DNA of 64,000 nt, taken from positions 1 to 64,000 of the forward strand of contig NW_026562314.1 in the NCBI RefSeq assembly GCF_027943255.1, read 5' to 3'. Below, piece after piece: positions 10,937-25,220 of the stretch (position 1 is its first letter; the number at the start of each line of letters is the position of its first letter). Under the pieces are notes generated by a model. That model was given only the letters and a program-made list of their open reading frames with translations. It ran no database searches and was not told the origin of the DNA. The DNA comes from Anastrepha obliqua (lineage: Eukaryota > Arthropoda > Insecta > Diptera > Tephritidae). The translations under genes and the position numbers were made by a program.

Positions 10937-13900
10937 GGCGGTAAAAGTCGCATAGTTCCCTCAATTCTGCTCCGATTTCGTTGAAACTTTCATTAGAAGT
11001 AGATAAGATTCTCCTCTTTCCAAAAATGTACACTTCTTTGGCAATTTTTCGGAAATTGGATGTAAAACAATCACAAAATGTCAGAAAAAAGCCTTTCTGA
11101 CTCGAATTTTTTCTGAACATTTTTGGCGGTAAAAGTCCCATAGTTCCCTCAATTCTGCTCCGATTTCGCTGAAACTTTCATTAAAAGTTAGATAAGATTC
11201 TCCTCTTTCCAACAATGTACACTTCTTTGGCAATTTGTTGGAAATTGGATGTAAAACAATCACAAAATGTCAGAAAAAAGCCTTTCTGACTCGAATTTTT
11301 CTGAACATTTTTGGCGGTAAAAGTCGTATAGTTCCTTCAATTCTGCTCCGATTTCGCTGAAACTTTCATTAAAAGTTAGATAAGATTCTCCTCTTTCCAA
11401 CAATGTACACTTCTTTGGCAATTTGTTGGAAATTGGATGTAAAACAATCACAAAATGTCAGAAAAAAGCCTTTCTGACTCGAATTTTTCTGAACATTTTT
11501 GGCGGTAAAAGTCCCATAGTTCCCTCAATTCTGCTCCGATTTCGCTGAAACTTTCATTAAAAGTTAGATAAGATTCTCTTCTTTCCAACAATGTACACTT
11601 TTTTGGCAATTGGTTGGAAATTGGATGTAAAACAATCAGAAAATGTCACATAAAAGCCTCATTGACTCGAATTTTTTTGAAACTTTTTTTGGCGGTAAAA
11701 GTCCCATAGTTCCCTCAATTCTGCTCCGATTTCGCTGAAACTTTCATTAAAAGTTAGATAAGACTCTCCTCTTTCCAACAATGTACACTTCTTTGGCAAT
11801 TGGTTGGAAATTGGATGTAAACCAATCACAAAATGTCAGAAAAAAGCCTTTCCGACTCGAATTTTTCTCAACATTTTTGGCGGTAAAAGTCGCATAGTTC
11901 CCTCAATTCTGCTCCGATTTCGCTGAAACTTTCATTAAAAGTTAGATAAGACTCTCCTCTTTCCAACAATGTACACTTCTTTGGCAATTGGTTGGAAATT
12001 GGATGTGAAACAATCAGAAAATGTCACATAAAAGCCTTTCCGACTCGAATTTTTTTTGAAACTTTTTTTGGCGGTAAAAGTCCATAGTTCCCTCAATTCT
12101 GCTTTGATTTCGCTGAAACTTTCATTAAAAGTTAGATAAGACTCTCCTCTTTCCAACAATGTACACTTCTTTGGCAATTGGTTGGAAATTGGATGTAAAA
12201 CAATCACAAAATGTCAGAAAAAAGCCTCATTGACTCGAATTTTTTTGAAACTTTTTTTGGCGGTAAAAGTCGCATAGTTCCCTCAATTCTGCTCCGGTTT
12301 CGTTGAAACTTTCATTAAAAGTTAGATAAGACTCTCCTCTTTCCAACAATGTACACTTCTTTGGCAATTGGTTGGAAAATTGGATGTAAAACAATCACAA
12401 AATGTCAGAAAAAAGCCTTTCTGACTCGAATTTTTCTGAACATTTTTGGCGGTAAAAGTCGCATAGTTCCCTCAATTCTGCTCCGATTTCGCTGAAACTT
12501 TCATTAAAAGTTAGATAAGACTCTCCTCTTTCCAACAATGTACACTTCTTTGGCAATTGGTTGGAAATTCGATGTAAAACAATCACAAAATGTCAGAAAA
12601 AAGCCTTTCCGACTCGAATTTTTCTGAACATTTTTGGCGGTAAAAGTCCCATAGTTCCCTCAATTCTGCTCCGATTTCGCTGAAACTTTCATTAAAAGTT
12701 AGATAAGACTCTCCTCTTTCCAACAATGTACACTTCTTTGGCAATTTGTTGGAAATTGGATGTAAAACAATCACAAAATATCAGAAAAAAGCCTTTCTGA
12801 CTCGAATTTTTCTGAACATTTTTGGCGGTAAAAGTCCCATAGTTCCCTCAATTCTGCTCCGATTTCGCTGAAACTTTCATTAAAAGTTAGACAAGATTCT
12901 CCTCTTTCCAAAAATGTACACTTCTTTGGCAATTTGTTGGAAATTGGATGTAAAACAATCACAAAATGTCAGAAAAAAGCCTTTCTGACTCGAATTTTTC
13001 TGAACATTTTTGGCGGTAAAAGTCGCATAGTTCCCTCAATTCTGCTCCGATTTCGCTGAAACTTTCATTAAAAGTTAGATAAGACTCTCCTCTTTCCAAC
13101 AATGTACACTTCTTTGGCAATTGGTTGGAAATTGGATGTAAAACAATCAGAAAATGTCACATAAAAGCCTCATTGACTCGAATTTTTTTGAAACTTTTTT
13201 TGGCGGTAAAAGTCGCATAGTTCCCTCAATTCTGCTCCGATTTCGTTGAAACTTTCATTAGAAGTTAGATAAGACTCTCCTCTTTCCAACAATGTACACT
13301 TCTTTGGCAATTGGTTGGAAATTGGATGTGAAACAATCAGAAAATGTCACATAAAAGCCTTTCCGACTCGAATTTTTTTGAAACTTTTTTTGGCGGTAAA
13401 AGTCCCATAGTTCCCTCAATTCTGCTTTGATTTCGCTGAAACTTTCATTAAAAGTTAGATAAGACTCTCCTCTTTCCAACAATGTACACTTCTTTGGCAA
13501 TTGGTTGGAAATTGGATGTAAAACAATCACAAAATGTCAGAAAAAAGCCTCATTGACTCGAATTTTTTTGAAACTTTTTTTGGCGGTAAAAGTCGCATAG
13601 TTCCCTCAATTCTGCTCCGGTTTCGTTGAAACTTTCATTAGAAGTTAGATAAGACTCTCCTCTTTCCAACAATGTACACTTCTTGGCAATTGGTTGGAAA
13701 TTCGATGTAAAACAATCACAAAATGTCAGAAAAAAGCCTTTCCGACTCGAATTTTTCTGAACATTTTTGGCGGTAAAAGTCGCATAGTTCCCTCAATTCT
13801 GCTCCGATTTCGCTGAAACTTTCATTAAAAGTTAGATAAGACTCTCCTCTTTCCAACAATGTACACTTCTTTGGCAATTTGTTGGAAATTGGATGTAAAA

Positions 13901-16900
13901 CAATCACAAAATGTCAGAAAAAAGCCTTTCTGACTCGAATTTTTCTGAACATTTTTGGCGGTAAAAGTCGCATAGTTCCCTCAATTCTGCTCCGATTTCG
14001 CTGAAACTTTCATTAAAAGTTAGATAAGACTCTCCTCTTTCCAACAATGTACACTTCTTTGGCAATTGGTTGGAAATTCGATGTAAAACAATCACAAAAT
14101 GTCAGAAAAAAGCCTTTCCGACTCGAATTTTTCTGAACATTTTTGGCGGTAAAAGTCCCATAGTTCCCTCAATTCTGCTCCGATTTCGCTGAAACTTTCA
14201 TTAAAAGTTAGATAAGACTCTCCTCTTTCCAACAATGTACACTTCTTTGGCAATTTGTTGGAAATTGGATGTAAAACAATCACAAAATGTCAGAAAAAAG
14301 CCTTTCCGACTCGAATTTTTCTCAACATTTTTGGCGGTAAAAGTCGCATAGTTCCCTCAATTCTGCTCCGATTTCGCTGAAACTTTCATTAAAAGTTAGA
14401 TAAGACTCTCCTCTTTCCAACAATGTACACTTCTTTGGCAATTGGTTGGAAATTGGATGTGAAACAATCAGAAAATGTCACATAAAAGCCTTTCCGACTC
14501 GAATTTTTTTGAAACTTTTTTTGGCGGTAAAAGTCCCATAGTTCCCTCAATTCTGCTTTGATTTCGCTGAACTTTCATTAAAAGTTAGATAAGACTCTCC
14601 TCTTTCCAACAATGTACACTTCTTTGGCAATTGGTTGGAAATTGGATGTAAAACAATCACAATATGTCAGAAAAAGCCTCATTGACTCGAATTTTTTTGA
14701 AACTTTTTTTGGCGGTAAAAGTCGCATAGTTCCCTCAATTCTGCTCCGGTTTCGTTGAAACTTTCATTAAAAGTTAGATAAGACTCTCCTCTTTCCAACA
14801 ATGTACACTTCTTTGGCAATTGGTTGGAAATTGGATGTAAAACAATCACAAAATGTCAGAAAAAAGCCTTTCTGACTCGAATTTTTCTGAACATTTTTGG
14901 CGGTAAAAGTCGCATAGTTCCCTCAATTCTGCTCCGATTTCGCTGAAACTTTCATTAAAAGTTAGATAAGACTCTCCTCTTTCCAACAATGTACACTTCT
15001 TTGGCAATTGGTTGGAAATTCGATGTAAAACAATCACAAAATGTCAGAAAAAAGCCTTTCCGACTCGAATTTTTCTGAACATTTTTGGCGGTAAAAGTCC
15101 CATAGTTCCCTCAATTCTGCTCCGATTTCGCTGAAACTTTCATTAAAAGTTAGATAAGATTCTCCTCTTTCCAACAATGTACACTTCTTTGGCAATTGGT
15201 TGGAAATTGGATGTAAACCAATCACAAAATATCAGAAAAAGCCTTTCTGACTCGAATTTTTCTGAACATTTTTGGCGGTAAAAGTCCCATAGTTCCCTCA
15301 ATTCTGCTCCGATTTCCCTGAAACTTTCATTAAAAGTTAGACAAGATTCTCCTCTTTCCAAAAATGTACACTTCTTTGGCAATTTGTTGGAAATTGGATG
15401 TAAAACAATCACAAAATGTCAGAAAAAAGCCTTTCTGACTCGAATTTTTCTGAACATTTTTGGCGGTAAAAGTCGCATAGTTCCCTCAATTCTGCTCCGA
15501 TTTCGCTGAAACTTTCATTAAAAGTTAGATAAGACTCTCCTCTTTCCAACAATGTACACTTCTTTGGCAATTGGTTGGAAATTGGATGTAAAACAATCAG
15601 AAAATGTCACATAAAAGCCTCATTGACTCGAATTTTTTTGAAACTTTTTTTGGCGGTAAAAGTCGCATAGTTCCCTCAATTCTGCTCCGATTTCGTTGAA
15701 ACTTTCATTAGAAGTTAGATAAGACTCTCCTCTTTCCAACAATGTACACTTCTTTGGCAATTGGTTGGAAATTGGATGTGAAACAATCAGAAAATGTCAC
15801 ATAAAAGCCTTTCCGACTCGAATTTTTTTGAAACTTTTTTTGGCGGTAAAAGTCCCATAGTTCCCTCAATTCTGCTTTGATTTCGCTGAAACTTTCATTA
15901 AAAGTTAGATAAGACTCTCCTCTTTCCAACAATGTACACTTCTTTGGCAATTGGTTGGAAATTGGATGTAAAACAATCACAAAATGTCAGAAAAAAGCCT
16001 CATTGACTCGAATTTTTTTGAAACTTTTTTTGGCGGTAAAAGTCGCATAGTTCCCTCAATTCTGCTCCGGTTTCGTTGAAACTTTCATTAGAAGTTAGAT
16101 AAGATTCTCTTCTTTCCAAAAATGTACACTTCTTTGGCAATTGGTTGGAAATTGGATGTAAAACAATCACAAAATGTCAGAAAAAAGCCTTTCCGACTCG
16201 AATTTTTCTGAACATTTTTGGCGGTAAAAGTCGCATAGTTCCCTCAATTCTGCTCCGATTTCGCTGAAACTTTCATTAAAAGTTAGATAAGACTCTCCTC
16301 TTTCCAACAATGTACACTTCTTTGGCAATTTGTTGGAAATTGGATGTAAAACAATCACAAAATGTCAGAAAAAAGCCTTTCTGACTCGAATTTTTCTGAA
16401 CATTTTTGGCGGTAAAAGTCGCATAGTTCCCTCAATTCTGCTCCGATTTCGCTGAAACTTTCATTAAAAGTTAGATAAGACTCTCCTCTTTCCAACAATG
16501 TACACTTCTTTGGCAATTTGTTGGAAATTCGATGTAAAACAATCACAAAATGTCAGAAAAAAGCCTTTCCGACTCGAATTTTTCTGAACATTTTTGGCGG
16601 TAAAAGTCCCATAGTTCCCTCAATTCTGCTCCGATTTCGCTGAAACTTTCATTAAAAGTTAGATAAGACTCTCCTCTTTCCAACAATGTACACTTCTTTG
16701 GCAATTTGTTGGAAATTGGATGTAAAACAATCACAAAATGTCAGAAAAAAGCCTTTCTGACTCGAATTTTTCTGAACATTTTTGGCGGTAAAAGTCGCAT
16801 AGTTCCCTCAATTCTGCTCCGATTTCGCTGAAACTTTCATTAAAAGTTAGATAAGACTCTCCTCTTTCCAACAATGTACACTTCTTTGGCAATTGGTTGG

Positions 16901-16973
16901 AAATTGGATGTAAAACAATCAGAAAATGTCACATAAAAGCCTCATTGACTCGAATTTTTTTGAAACTTTTTTT
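10937..16973 (+). repeat. Rearranged and shortened derivatives of the 20-mer HOR
   Basis: The block opens with an aatttttcgg unit, as in the two copies to the left, but the next such unit is 6,037 bp away (16974), not 3,772. One monomer is missing near 11.2 kb, giving a 3,583-bp (19-monomer) offset to copy 2. Near 14283 the order jumps directly from the unit equivalent to 6735-6926 to the aaaCcaatc/CTCAAC context equivalent to about 8230, so about seven monomers are absent. Units at 12395, 13258 and 13716 recur about 2,450 bp on (13 monomers), at 14846, 15708 and 16167. Confidence 0.75.
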
Positions 16974-19900
16974 GGCGGTAAAAGTCGCATAGTTCCCTCA
17001 ATTCTGCTCCGATTTCGTTGAAACTTTCATTAGAAGTTAGATAAGATTCTCCTCTTTCCAAAAATGTACACTTCTTTGGCAATTTTTCGGAAATTGGATG
17101 TAAAACAATCACAAAATGTCAGAAAAAAGCCTTTCTGACTCGAATTTTTCTGAACATTTTTGGCGGTAAAAGTCCCATAGTTCCCTCAATTCTGCTCCGA
17201 TTTCGCTGAAACTTTCATTAAAAGTTAGATAAGATTCTCCTCTTTCCAACAATGTACACTTCTTTGGCAATTGGTTGGAAATTGGATGTAAAACAATCAG
17301 AAAATGTCACATAAAAGCCTTTCCGACTCGAATTTTTTTGAAACTTTTTTTGGCGGTAAAAGTCCCATAGTTCCCTCAATTCTGCTTTGATTTCGCTGAA
17401 ACTTTCATTAAAAGTTAGATAAGACTCTCCTCTTTCCAACAATGTACACTTCTTTGGCAATTGGTTGGAAATTGGATGTAAAACAATCACAAAATGTCAG
17501 AAAAAAGCCTTTCCGACTCGAATTTTTCTGAACATTTTGGCGGTAAAAGTCGTATAGTTCCTTCAATTCTGCTCCGATTTCGCTGAAACTTTCATTAAAA
17601 GTTAGATAAGATTCTCCTCTTTCCAACAATGTACACTTCTTTGGCAATTTGTTGGAAATTGGATGTAAAACAATCACAAAATGTCAGAAAAAAGCCTTTC
17701 TGACTCGAATTTTTCTGAACATTTTTGGCGGTAAAAGTCCCATAGTTCCCTCAATTCTGCTCCGATTTCGCTGAAACTTTCATTAAAAGTTAGATAAGAT
17801 TCTCTTCTTTCCAACAATGTACACTTTTTTGGCAATTGGTTGGAAATTGGATGTAAAACAATCAGAAAATGTCACATAAAAGCCTCATTGACTCGAATTT
17901 TTTTTGAAACTTTTTTTGGCGGTAAAAGTCCCATAGTTCCTCAATTCTGCTCCGATTTCGCTGAAACTTTCATTAAAAGTTAGATAAGACTCTCCTCTTT
18001 CCAACAATGTACACTTCTTTGGCAATTGGTTGGAAATTGGATGTAAACCAATCACAAAATGTCAGAAAAAAGCCTTTCCGACTCGAATTTTTCTCAACAT
18101 TTTTGGCGGTAAAAGTCGCATAGTTCCCTCAATTCTGCTCCGATTTCGCTGAAACTTTCATTAAAAGTTAGATAAGACTCTCCTCTTTCCAACAATGTAC
18201 ACTTCTTTGGCAATTGGTTGGAAATTGGATGTGAAACAATCAGAAAATGTCACATAAAAGCCTTTCCGACTCGAATTTTTTTGAAACTTTTTTTGGCGGT
18301 AAAAGTCCCATAGTTTCCCTCAATTCTGCTTTGATTTCGCTGAAACTTTCATTAAAAGTTAGATAAGACTCTCCTCTTTCCAACAATGTACACTTCTTTG
18401 GCAATTGGTTGGAAATTGGATGTAAAACAATCACAAAATGTCAGAAAAAAGCCTCATTGACTCGAATTTTTTTGAAACTTTTTTTGGCGGTAAAAGTCGC
18501 ATAGTTCCCTCAATTCTGCTCCGGTTTCGTTGAAACTTTCATTAGAAGTTAGATAAGATTCTCCTCTTTCCAAAAATGTACACTTCTTTGGCAATTTGTT
18601 GGAAATTGGATGTAAAACAATCACAAAATGTCAGAAAAAAGCCTTTCTGACTCGAATTTTTCTGAACATTTTTGGCGGTAAAAGTCGCATAGTTCCCTCA
18701 ATTCTGCTCCGATTTCGCTGAAACTTTCATTAAAAGTTAGATAAGACTCTCCTCTTTCCAACAATGTACACTTCTTTGGCAATTGGTTGGAAATTCGATG
18801 TAAAACAATCACAAAATGTCAGAAAAAAGCCTTTCCGACTCGAATTTTTCTGAACATTTTTGGCGGTAAAAGTCCCATAGTTCCCTCAATTCTGCTCCGA
18901 TTTCGCTGAAACTTTCATTAAAAGTTAGATAAGACTCTCCTCTTTCCAAAAATGTACACTTCTTTGGCAATTTGTTGGAAATTGGATGTAAAACAATCAC
19001 AAAATGTCAGAAAAAAGCCTTTCTGACTCGAATTTTTCTGAACATTTTTGGCGGTAAAAGTCCCATAGTTCCCTCAATTCTGCTCCGATTTCGCTGAAAC
19101 TTTCATTAAAAGTTAGACAAGATTCTCCTCTTTCCAAAAATGTACACTTCTTTGGCAATTTGTTGGAAATTGGATGTAAAACAATCACAAAATGTCAGAA
19201 AAAAGCCTTTCTGACTCGAATTTTTCTGAACATTTTTGGCGGTAAAAGTCGCATAGTTCCCTCAATTCTGCTCCGATTTCGCTGAAACTTTCATTAGAAG
19301 TTAGATAAGACTCTCCTCTTTCCAACAATGTACACTTCTTTGGCAATTGGTTGGAAATTGGATGTAAAACAATCAGAAAATGTCACATAAAAGCCTCATT
19401 GACTCGAATTTTTTTGAAACTTTTTTTGGCGGTAAAAGTCGCATAGTTCCCTCAATTCTGCTCCGATTTCGTTGAAACTTTCATTAGAAGTTAGATAAGA
19501 TTCTCCTCTTTCCAAAAATGTACACTTCTTTGGCAATTTGTTGGAAATTGGATGTAAAACAATCACAAAATGTCAGAAAAAAGCCTTTCTGACTCGAATT
19601 TTTCTGACATTTTTGGCGGTAAAAGTCCCATAGTTCCCTCAATTCTGCTCCGATTTCGCTGAAACTTTCATTAAAAGTTAGATAAGATTCTCCTCTTTCC
19701 AACAATGTACACTTCTTTGGCAATTGGTTGGAAATTGGATGTAAAACAATCAGAAAATGTCACATAAAAGCCTTTCCGACTCGAATTTTTTGAAACTTTT
19801 TTTGGCGGTAAAAGTCGTATAGTTCCTTCAATTCTGCTCCGATTTCGCTGAAACTTTCATTAAAAGTTAGACAAGATTCTCCTCTTTCCAAAAATGTACA

Positions 19901-22900
19901 CTTCTTTGGCAATTTGTTGGAAATTGGATGTAAAACAATCACAAAATGTCAGAAAAAAGCCTTTCTGACTCGAATTTTTCTGAACATTTTTGGCGGTAAA
20001 AGTCGCATAGTTCCCTCAATTCTGCTCCGATTTCGCTGAAACTTTCATTAAAAGTTAGATAAGACTCTCCTCTTTCCAACAATGTACACTTCTTTGGCAA
20101 TTGGTTGGAAATTGGATGTAAAACAATCACAAAATGTCAGAAAAAAGCCTTTCCGACTCGAATTTTTCTGAACATTTTTGGCGGTAAAAGTCGTATAGTT
20201 CCTTCAATTCTGCTCCGATTTCGCTGAAACTTTCATTAAAAGTTAGATAAGATTCTCCTCTTTCCAACAATGTACACTTCTTTGGCAATTTGTTGGAAAT
20301 TGGATGTAAAACAATCACAAAATGTCAGAAAAAAGCCTTTCTGACTCGAATTTTTCTGAACATTTTTGGCGGTAAAAGTCCCATAGTTCCCTCAATTCTG
20401 CTCCGATTTCGCTGAAACTTTCATTAAAAGTTAGATAAGATTCTCTTCTTTCCAACAATGTACACTTTTTTGGCAATTGGTTGGAAATTGGATGTAAAAC
20501 AATCAGAAAATGTCACATAAAAGCCTCATTGACTCGAATTTTTTTGGTAAAAGTCGCATAGTTCCCTCAATTCTGCTCCGATTTCGCTGAAACTTTCATT
20601 AAAAGTTAGATAAGACTCTCCTCTTTCCAACAATGTACACTTCTTTGGCAATTGGTTGGAAATTGGATGTGAAACAATCAGAAAATGTCACATAAAAGCC
20701 TTTCCGACTCGAATTTTTTTTGAAACTTTTTTTGGCGGTAAAAGTCCCATAGTTCCCTCAATTCTGCTTTGATTTCGCTGAAACTTTCATTAAAAGTTAG
20801 ATAAGACTCTCCTCTTTCCAACAATGTACACTTCTTTGGCAATTGGTTGGAAATTGGATGTAAAACAATCACAAAATGTCAGAAAAAAGCCTTTCTGACT
20901 CGAATTTTTCTGAACATTTTTGGCGGTAAAAAGTCCCATAGTTCCCTCAATTCTGCTCCGATTTCGCTGAAACTTTCATTAAAAGTTAGATAAGATTCTC
21001 TTCTTTCCAACAATGTACACTTTTTTGGCAATTGGTTGGAAATTGGATGTAAAACAATCAGAAAATGTCACATAAAAGCCTCATTGACTCGAATTTTTTT
21101 GAAACTTTTTTTGGCGGTAAAAGTCCCATAGTTCCCTCAATTCTGCTCCGATTTCGCTGAAACTTTCATTAAAAGTTAGATAAGACTCTCCTCTTTCCAA
21201 CAATGTACACTTCTTTGGCAATTGGTTGGAAATTGGATGTAAACCAATCACAAAATGTCAGAAAAAAGCCTTTCTGACTCGAATTTTTCTGAACATTTTT
21301 GGCGGTAAAAGTCCCATAGTTCCCTCAATTCTGCTCCGATTTCGCTGAAACTTTCATTAAAAGTTAGATAAGACTCTCCTCTTTCCAACAATGTACACTT
21401 CTTTGGCAATTGGTTGGAAATTCGATGTAAAACAATCACAAAATGTCAGAAAAAAGCCTTTCCGACTCGAATTTTTCTGAACATTTTTTGGCGGTAAAAG
21501 TCCCATAGTTCCCTCAATTCTGCTCCGATTTCGCTGAAACTTTCATTAAAAGTTAGATAAGACTCTCCTCTTTCCAAAAATGTACACTTCTTTGGCAATT
21601 TGTTGGAAATTGGATGTAAAACAATCACAAAATGTCAGAAAAAAGCCTTTCTGACTCGAATTTTTCTGAACATTTTTGGCGGTAAAAGTCCCATAGTTCC
21701 CTCAATTCTGCTCCGATTTCGCTGAAACTTTCATTAAAAGTTAGACAAGAGTTCTCCTCTTTCCAAAAATGTACACTTCTTTGGCAATTTGTTGGAAATT
21801 GGATGTAAAACAATCACAAAATGTCAGAAAAAAGCCTTTCTGACTCGAATTTTTCTGAACATTTTTGGCGGTAAAAGTCGCATAGTTCCCTCAACTCTGC
21901 TCCGATTTCGCTGAAACTTTCATTAAAAGTTAGATAAGACTCTCTTCTTTCCAACAATGTACACTTCTTTGGCAATTGGTTGGAAATTGGATGTAAAACA
22001 ATCAGAAAATGTCACATAAAAGCCTCATTGACTCGAATTTTTTTGAAACTTTTTTTGGCGGTAAAAGTCGCATAGTTCCCTCAATTCTGCTCCGATTTCG
22101 TTGAAACTTTCATTAGAAGTTAGATAAGATTCTCCTCTTTCCAAAAATGTACACTTCTTTGGCAATTTGTTGGAAATTGGATGTAAAACAATCACAAAAT
22201 GTCAGAAAAAAGCCTTTCTGACTCGAATTTTTCTGAACATTTTTGGCGGTAAAAAGTCCCATAGTTCCCTCAATTCTGCTCCGATTTCGCTGAAACTTTC
22301 ATTAAAAGTTAGATAAGATTCTCCTCTTTCCAACAATGTACACTTCTTTGGCAATTGGTTGGAAATTGGATGTAAAACAATCAGAAAATGTCACATAAAA
22401 GCCTTTCCGACTCGAATTTTTTTTGAAACTTTTTTTGGCGGTAAAAGTCGTATAGTTCCTTCAATTCTGCTCCGATTTCGCTGAAACTTTCATTAAAAGT
22501 TAGACAAGATTCTCCTCTTTCCAAAAATGTACACTTCTTTGGCAATTTGTTGGAAATTGGATGTAAAACAATCACAAAATGTCAGAAAAAAGCCTTTCTG
22601 ACTCGAATTTTTCTGAACATTTTTGGCGGTAAAAGTCGCATAGTTCCCTCAATTCTGCTCCGATTTCGCTGAAACTTTCATTAAAAGTTAGATAAGACTC
22701 TCCTCTTTCCAACAATGTACACTTCTTTGGCAATTGGTTGGAAATTGGATGTAAAACAATCACAAAATGTCAGAAAAAAGCCTTTCCGACTCGAATTTTT
22801 CTGAACATTTTTTGGCGGTAAAAGTCGTATAGTTCCTTCAATTCTGCTCCGATTTCGCTGAAACTTTCATTAAAAGTTAGATAAGATTCTCCTCTTTCCA

Positions 22901-25220
22901 ACAATGTACACTTCTTTGGCAATTTGTTGGAAATTGGATGTAAAACACAATCACAAAATGTCAGAAAAAAAGCCTTTCTGACTCGAATTTTTCTGAACAT
23001 TTTTGGCGGTAAAAGTCCCATAGTTCCCTCAATTCTGCTCCGATTTCGCTGAAACTTTCATTAAAAGTTAGATAAGATTCTCTTCTTTCCAACAATGTAC
23101 ACTTTTTTTGGCAATTGGTTGGAAATTGGATGTAAAACAATCAGAAAATGTCACATAAAAGCCTCATTGACTCGAATTTTTTTGAAACTTTTTTTGGCGG
23201 TAAAAGTCCCATAGTTCCCTGAATTCTGCTCCGATTTCGCTGAAACTTTCATTAAAAGTTAGATAAGACTCTCCTCTTTCCAACAATGTACACTTCTTTG
23301 GCAATTGGTTGGAAATTGGATGTAAACCAATCACAAAATGTCAGAAAAAAGCCTTTCCGACTCGAATTTTTCTCAACATTTTTGGCGGTAAAAGTCGCAT
23401 AGTTCCCTCAATTCTGCTCCGATTTCGCTGAAACTTTCATTAAAAGTTAGATAAGACTCTCCTCTTTCCAACAATGTACACTTCTTTGGCAATTGGTTGG
23501 AAATTGGATGTGAAACAATCAGAAAATGTCACATAAAAGCCTTTCCGACTCGAATTTTTCTTGAAACTTTTTTTTGGCGGTAAAAGTCCCATAGTTCCCT
23601 CAATTCTGCTTTGATTTCGCTGAAACTTTCATTAAAAGTTAGATAAGACTCTCCTCTTTCCAACAATGTACACTTCTTTGGCAATTGGTTGGAAATTGGA
23701 TGTAAAACAATCACAAAATGTCAGAAAGAAGCCTCATTGACTCGAATTTTTTTGAAACTTTTTTTGGCGGTAAAAGTCGCATAGTTCCCTCAATTCTGCT
23801 CCGGTTTCGTTGAAACTTTCATTAGAAGTTAGATAAGATTCTCCTCTTTCCAAAAATGTACACTTCTTTGGCAATTTGTTGGAAATTGGATGTAAAACAA
23901 TCACAAAATGTCAGAAAAAAGCCTTTCTGACTCGAATTTTTCTGAACATTTTTGGCGGTAAAAGTCGCATAGTTCCCTCAATTCTGCTCCGATTTCGCTG
24001 AAACTTTCATTAAAAGTTAGATAAGACTCTCCTCTTTCCAACAATGTACACTTCTTTGGCAATTGGTTGGAAATTCGATGTAAAACAATCACAAAATGTC
24101 AGAAAAAAGCCTTTCCGACTCGAATTTTTCTGAACATTTTTGGCGGTAAAAGTCCCATAGTTCCCTCAATTCTGCTCCGATTTCGCTGAAACTTTCATTA
24201 AAAGTTAGATAAGACTCTCCTCTTTCCAAAAATGTACACTTCTTTGGCAATTTGTTGGAAATTGGATGTAAAACAATCACAAAATGTCAGAAAAAAGCCT
24301 TTCTGACTCGAATTTTTCTGAACATTTTTGGCGGTAAAAGTCCCATAGTTCCCTCAATTCTGCTCCGATTTCGCTGAAACTTTCATTAAAAGTTAGACAA
24401 GATTCTCCTCTTTCCAAAAATGTACACTTCTTTGGCAATTTGTTGGAAATTGGATGTAAAACAATCACAAAATGTCAGAAAAAAGCCTTTCTGACTCGAA
24501 TTTTTCTGAACATTTTTGGCGGTAAAAGTCGCATAGTTCCCTCAATTCTGCTCCGATTTCGCTGAAACTTTCATTAAAAGTTAGATAAGACTCTCCTCTT
24601 TCCAACAATGTACACTTCTTTGGCAATTGGTTGGAAATTGGATGTAAAACAATCAGAAAATGTCACATAAAAGCCTCATTGACTCGAATTTTTTTGAAAC
24701 TTTTTTTGGCGGTAAAAGTCGCATAGTTCCCTCAATTCTGCTCCGATTTCGTTGAAACTTTCATTAGAAGTTAGATAAGATTCTCCTCTTTCCAAAAATG
24801 TACACTTCTTTGGCAATTTGTTGGAAATTGGATGTAAAACAATCACAAAATGTCAGAAAAAAGCCTTTCTGACTCGAATTTTTCTGAACATTTTTGGCGG
24901 TAAAAGTCCCATAGTTCCCTCAATTCTGCTCCGATTTCGCTGAAACTTTCATTAAAAGTTAGATAAGATTCTCCTCTTTCCAACAATGTACACTTCTTTG
25001 GCAATTGGTTGGAAATTGGATGTAAAACAATCAGAAAATGTCACATAAAAGCCTTTCCGACTCGAATTTTTTTGAAACTTTTTTTGGCGGTAAAAGTCCC
25101 ATAGTTCCCTCAATTCTGCTTTGATTTCGCTGAAACTTTCATTAAAAGTTAGATAAGACTCTCCTCTTTCCAACAATGTACACTTCTTTGGCAATTGGTT
25201 GGAAATTGGATGTAAAACAA
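16974..25220 (+). repeat. Mixed-order satellite segment with 13- and 28-monomer offsets
   Basis: About 44 monomers of both classes lie here. The stretch of roughly 17.9-19.8 kb is repeated at 23.2-25.1 kb (offset about 5,280 bp, 28 monomers; matching units at 18621/23901, 18809/24089 and 18997/24277). The stretch of about 19.4-20.5 kb is also repeated near 22.0-23.2 kb (offset about 2,630 bp). A rare ccctGaattctg variant at about 23220 recurs at about 25674. This segment has the densest private single-base insertions and deletions in the window, especially 20.5-23.6 kb. Confidence 0.75.
20541..20560 (+). other. Deletion junction inside the satellite (about 203 bp missing)
   Basis: A class B unit ends at cgaattttttt and joins directly to ggtaaaagtcgc, skipping the usual GAAAC tail and the ggc before ggtaaaag. 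Compared with the sister stretch near 17.9-18.1 kb, the whole aaaCcaatc/CTCAAC monomer and about 15 bases of tail are absent. Apart from the truncated start of the array at 382, it is the only place I found where the unit boundary is not a normal ggcggt start. Confidence 0.75.
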
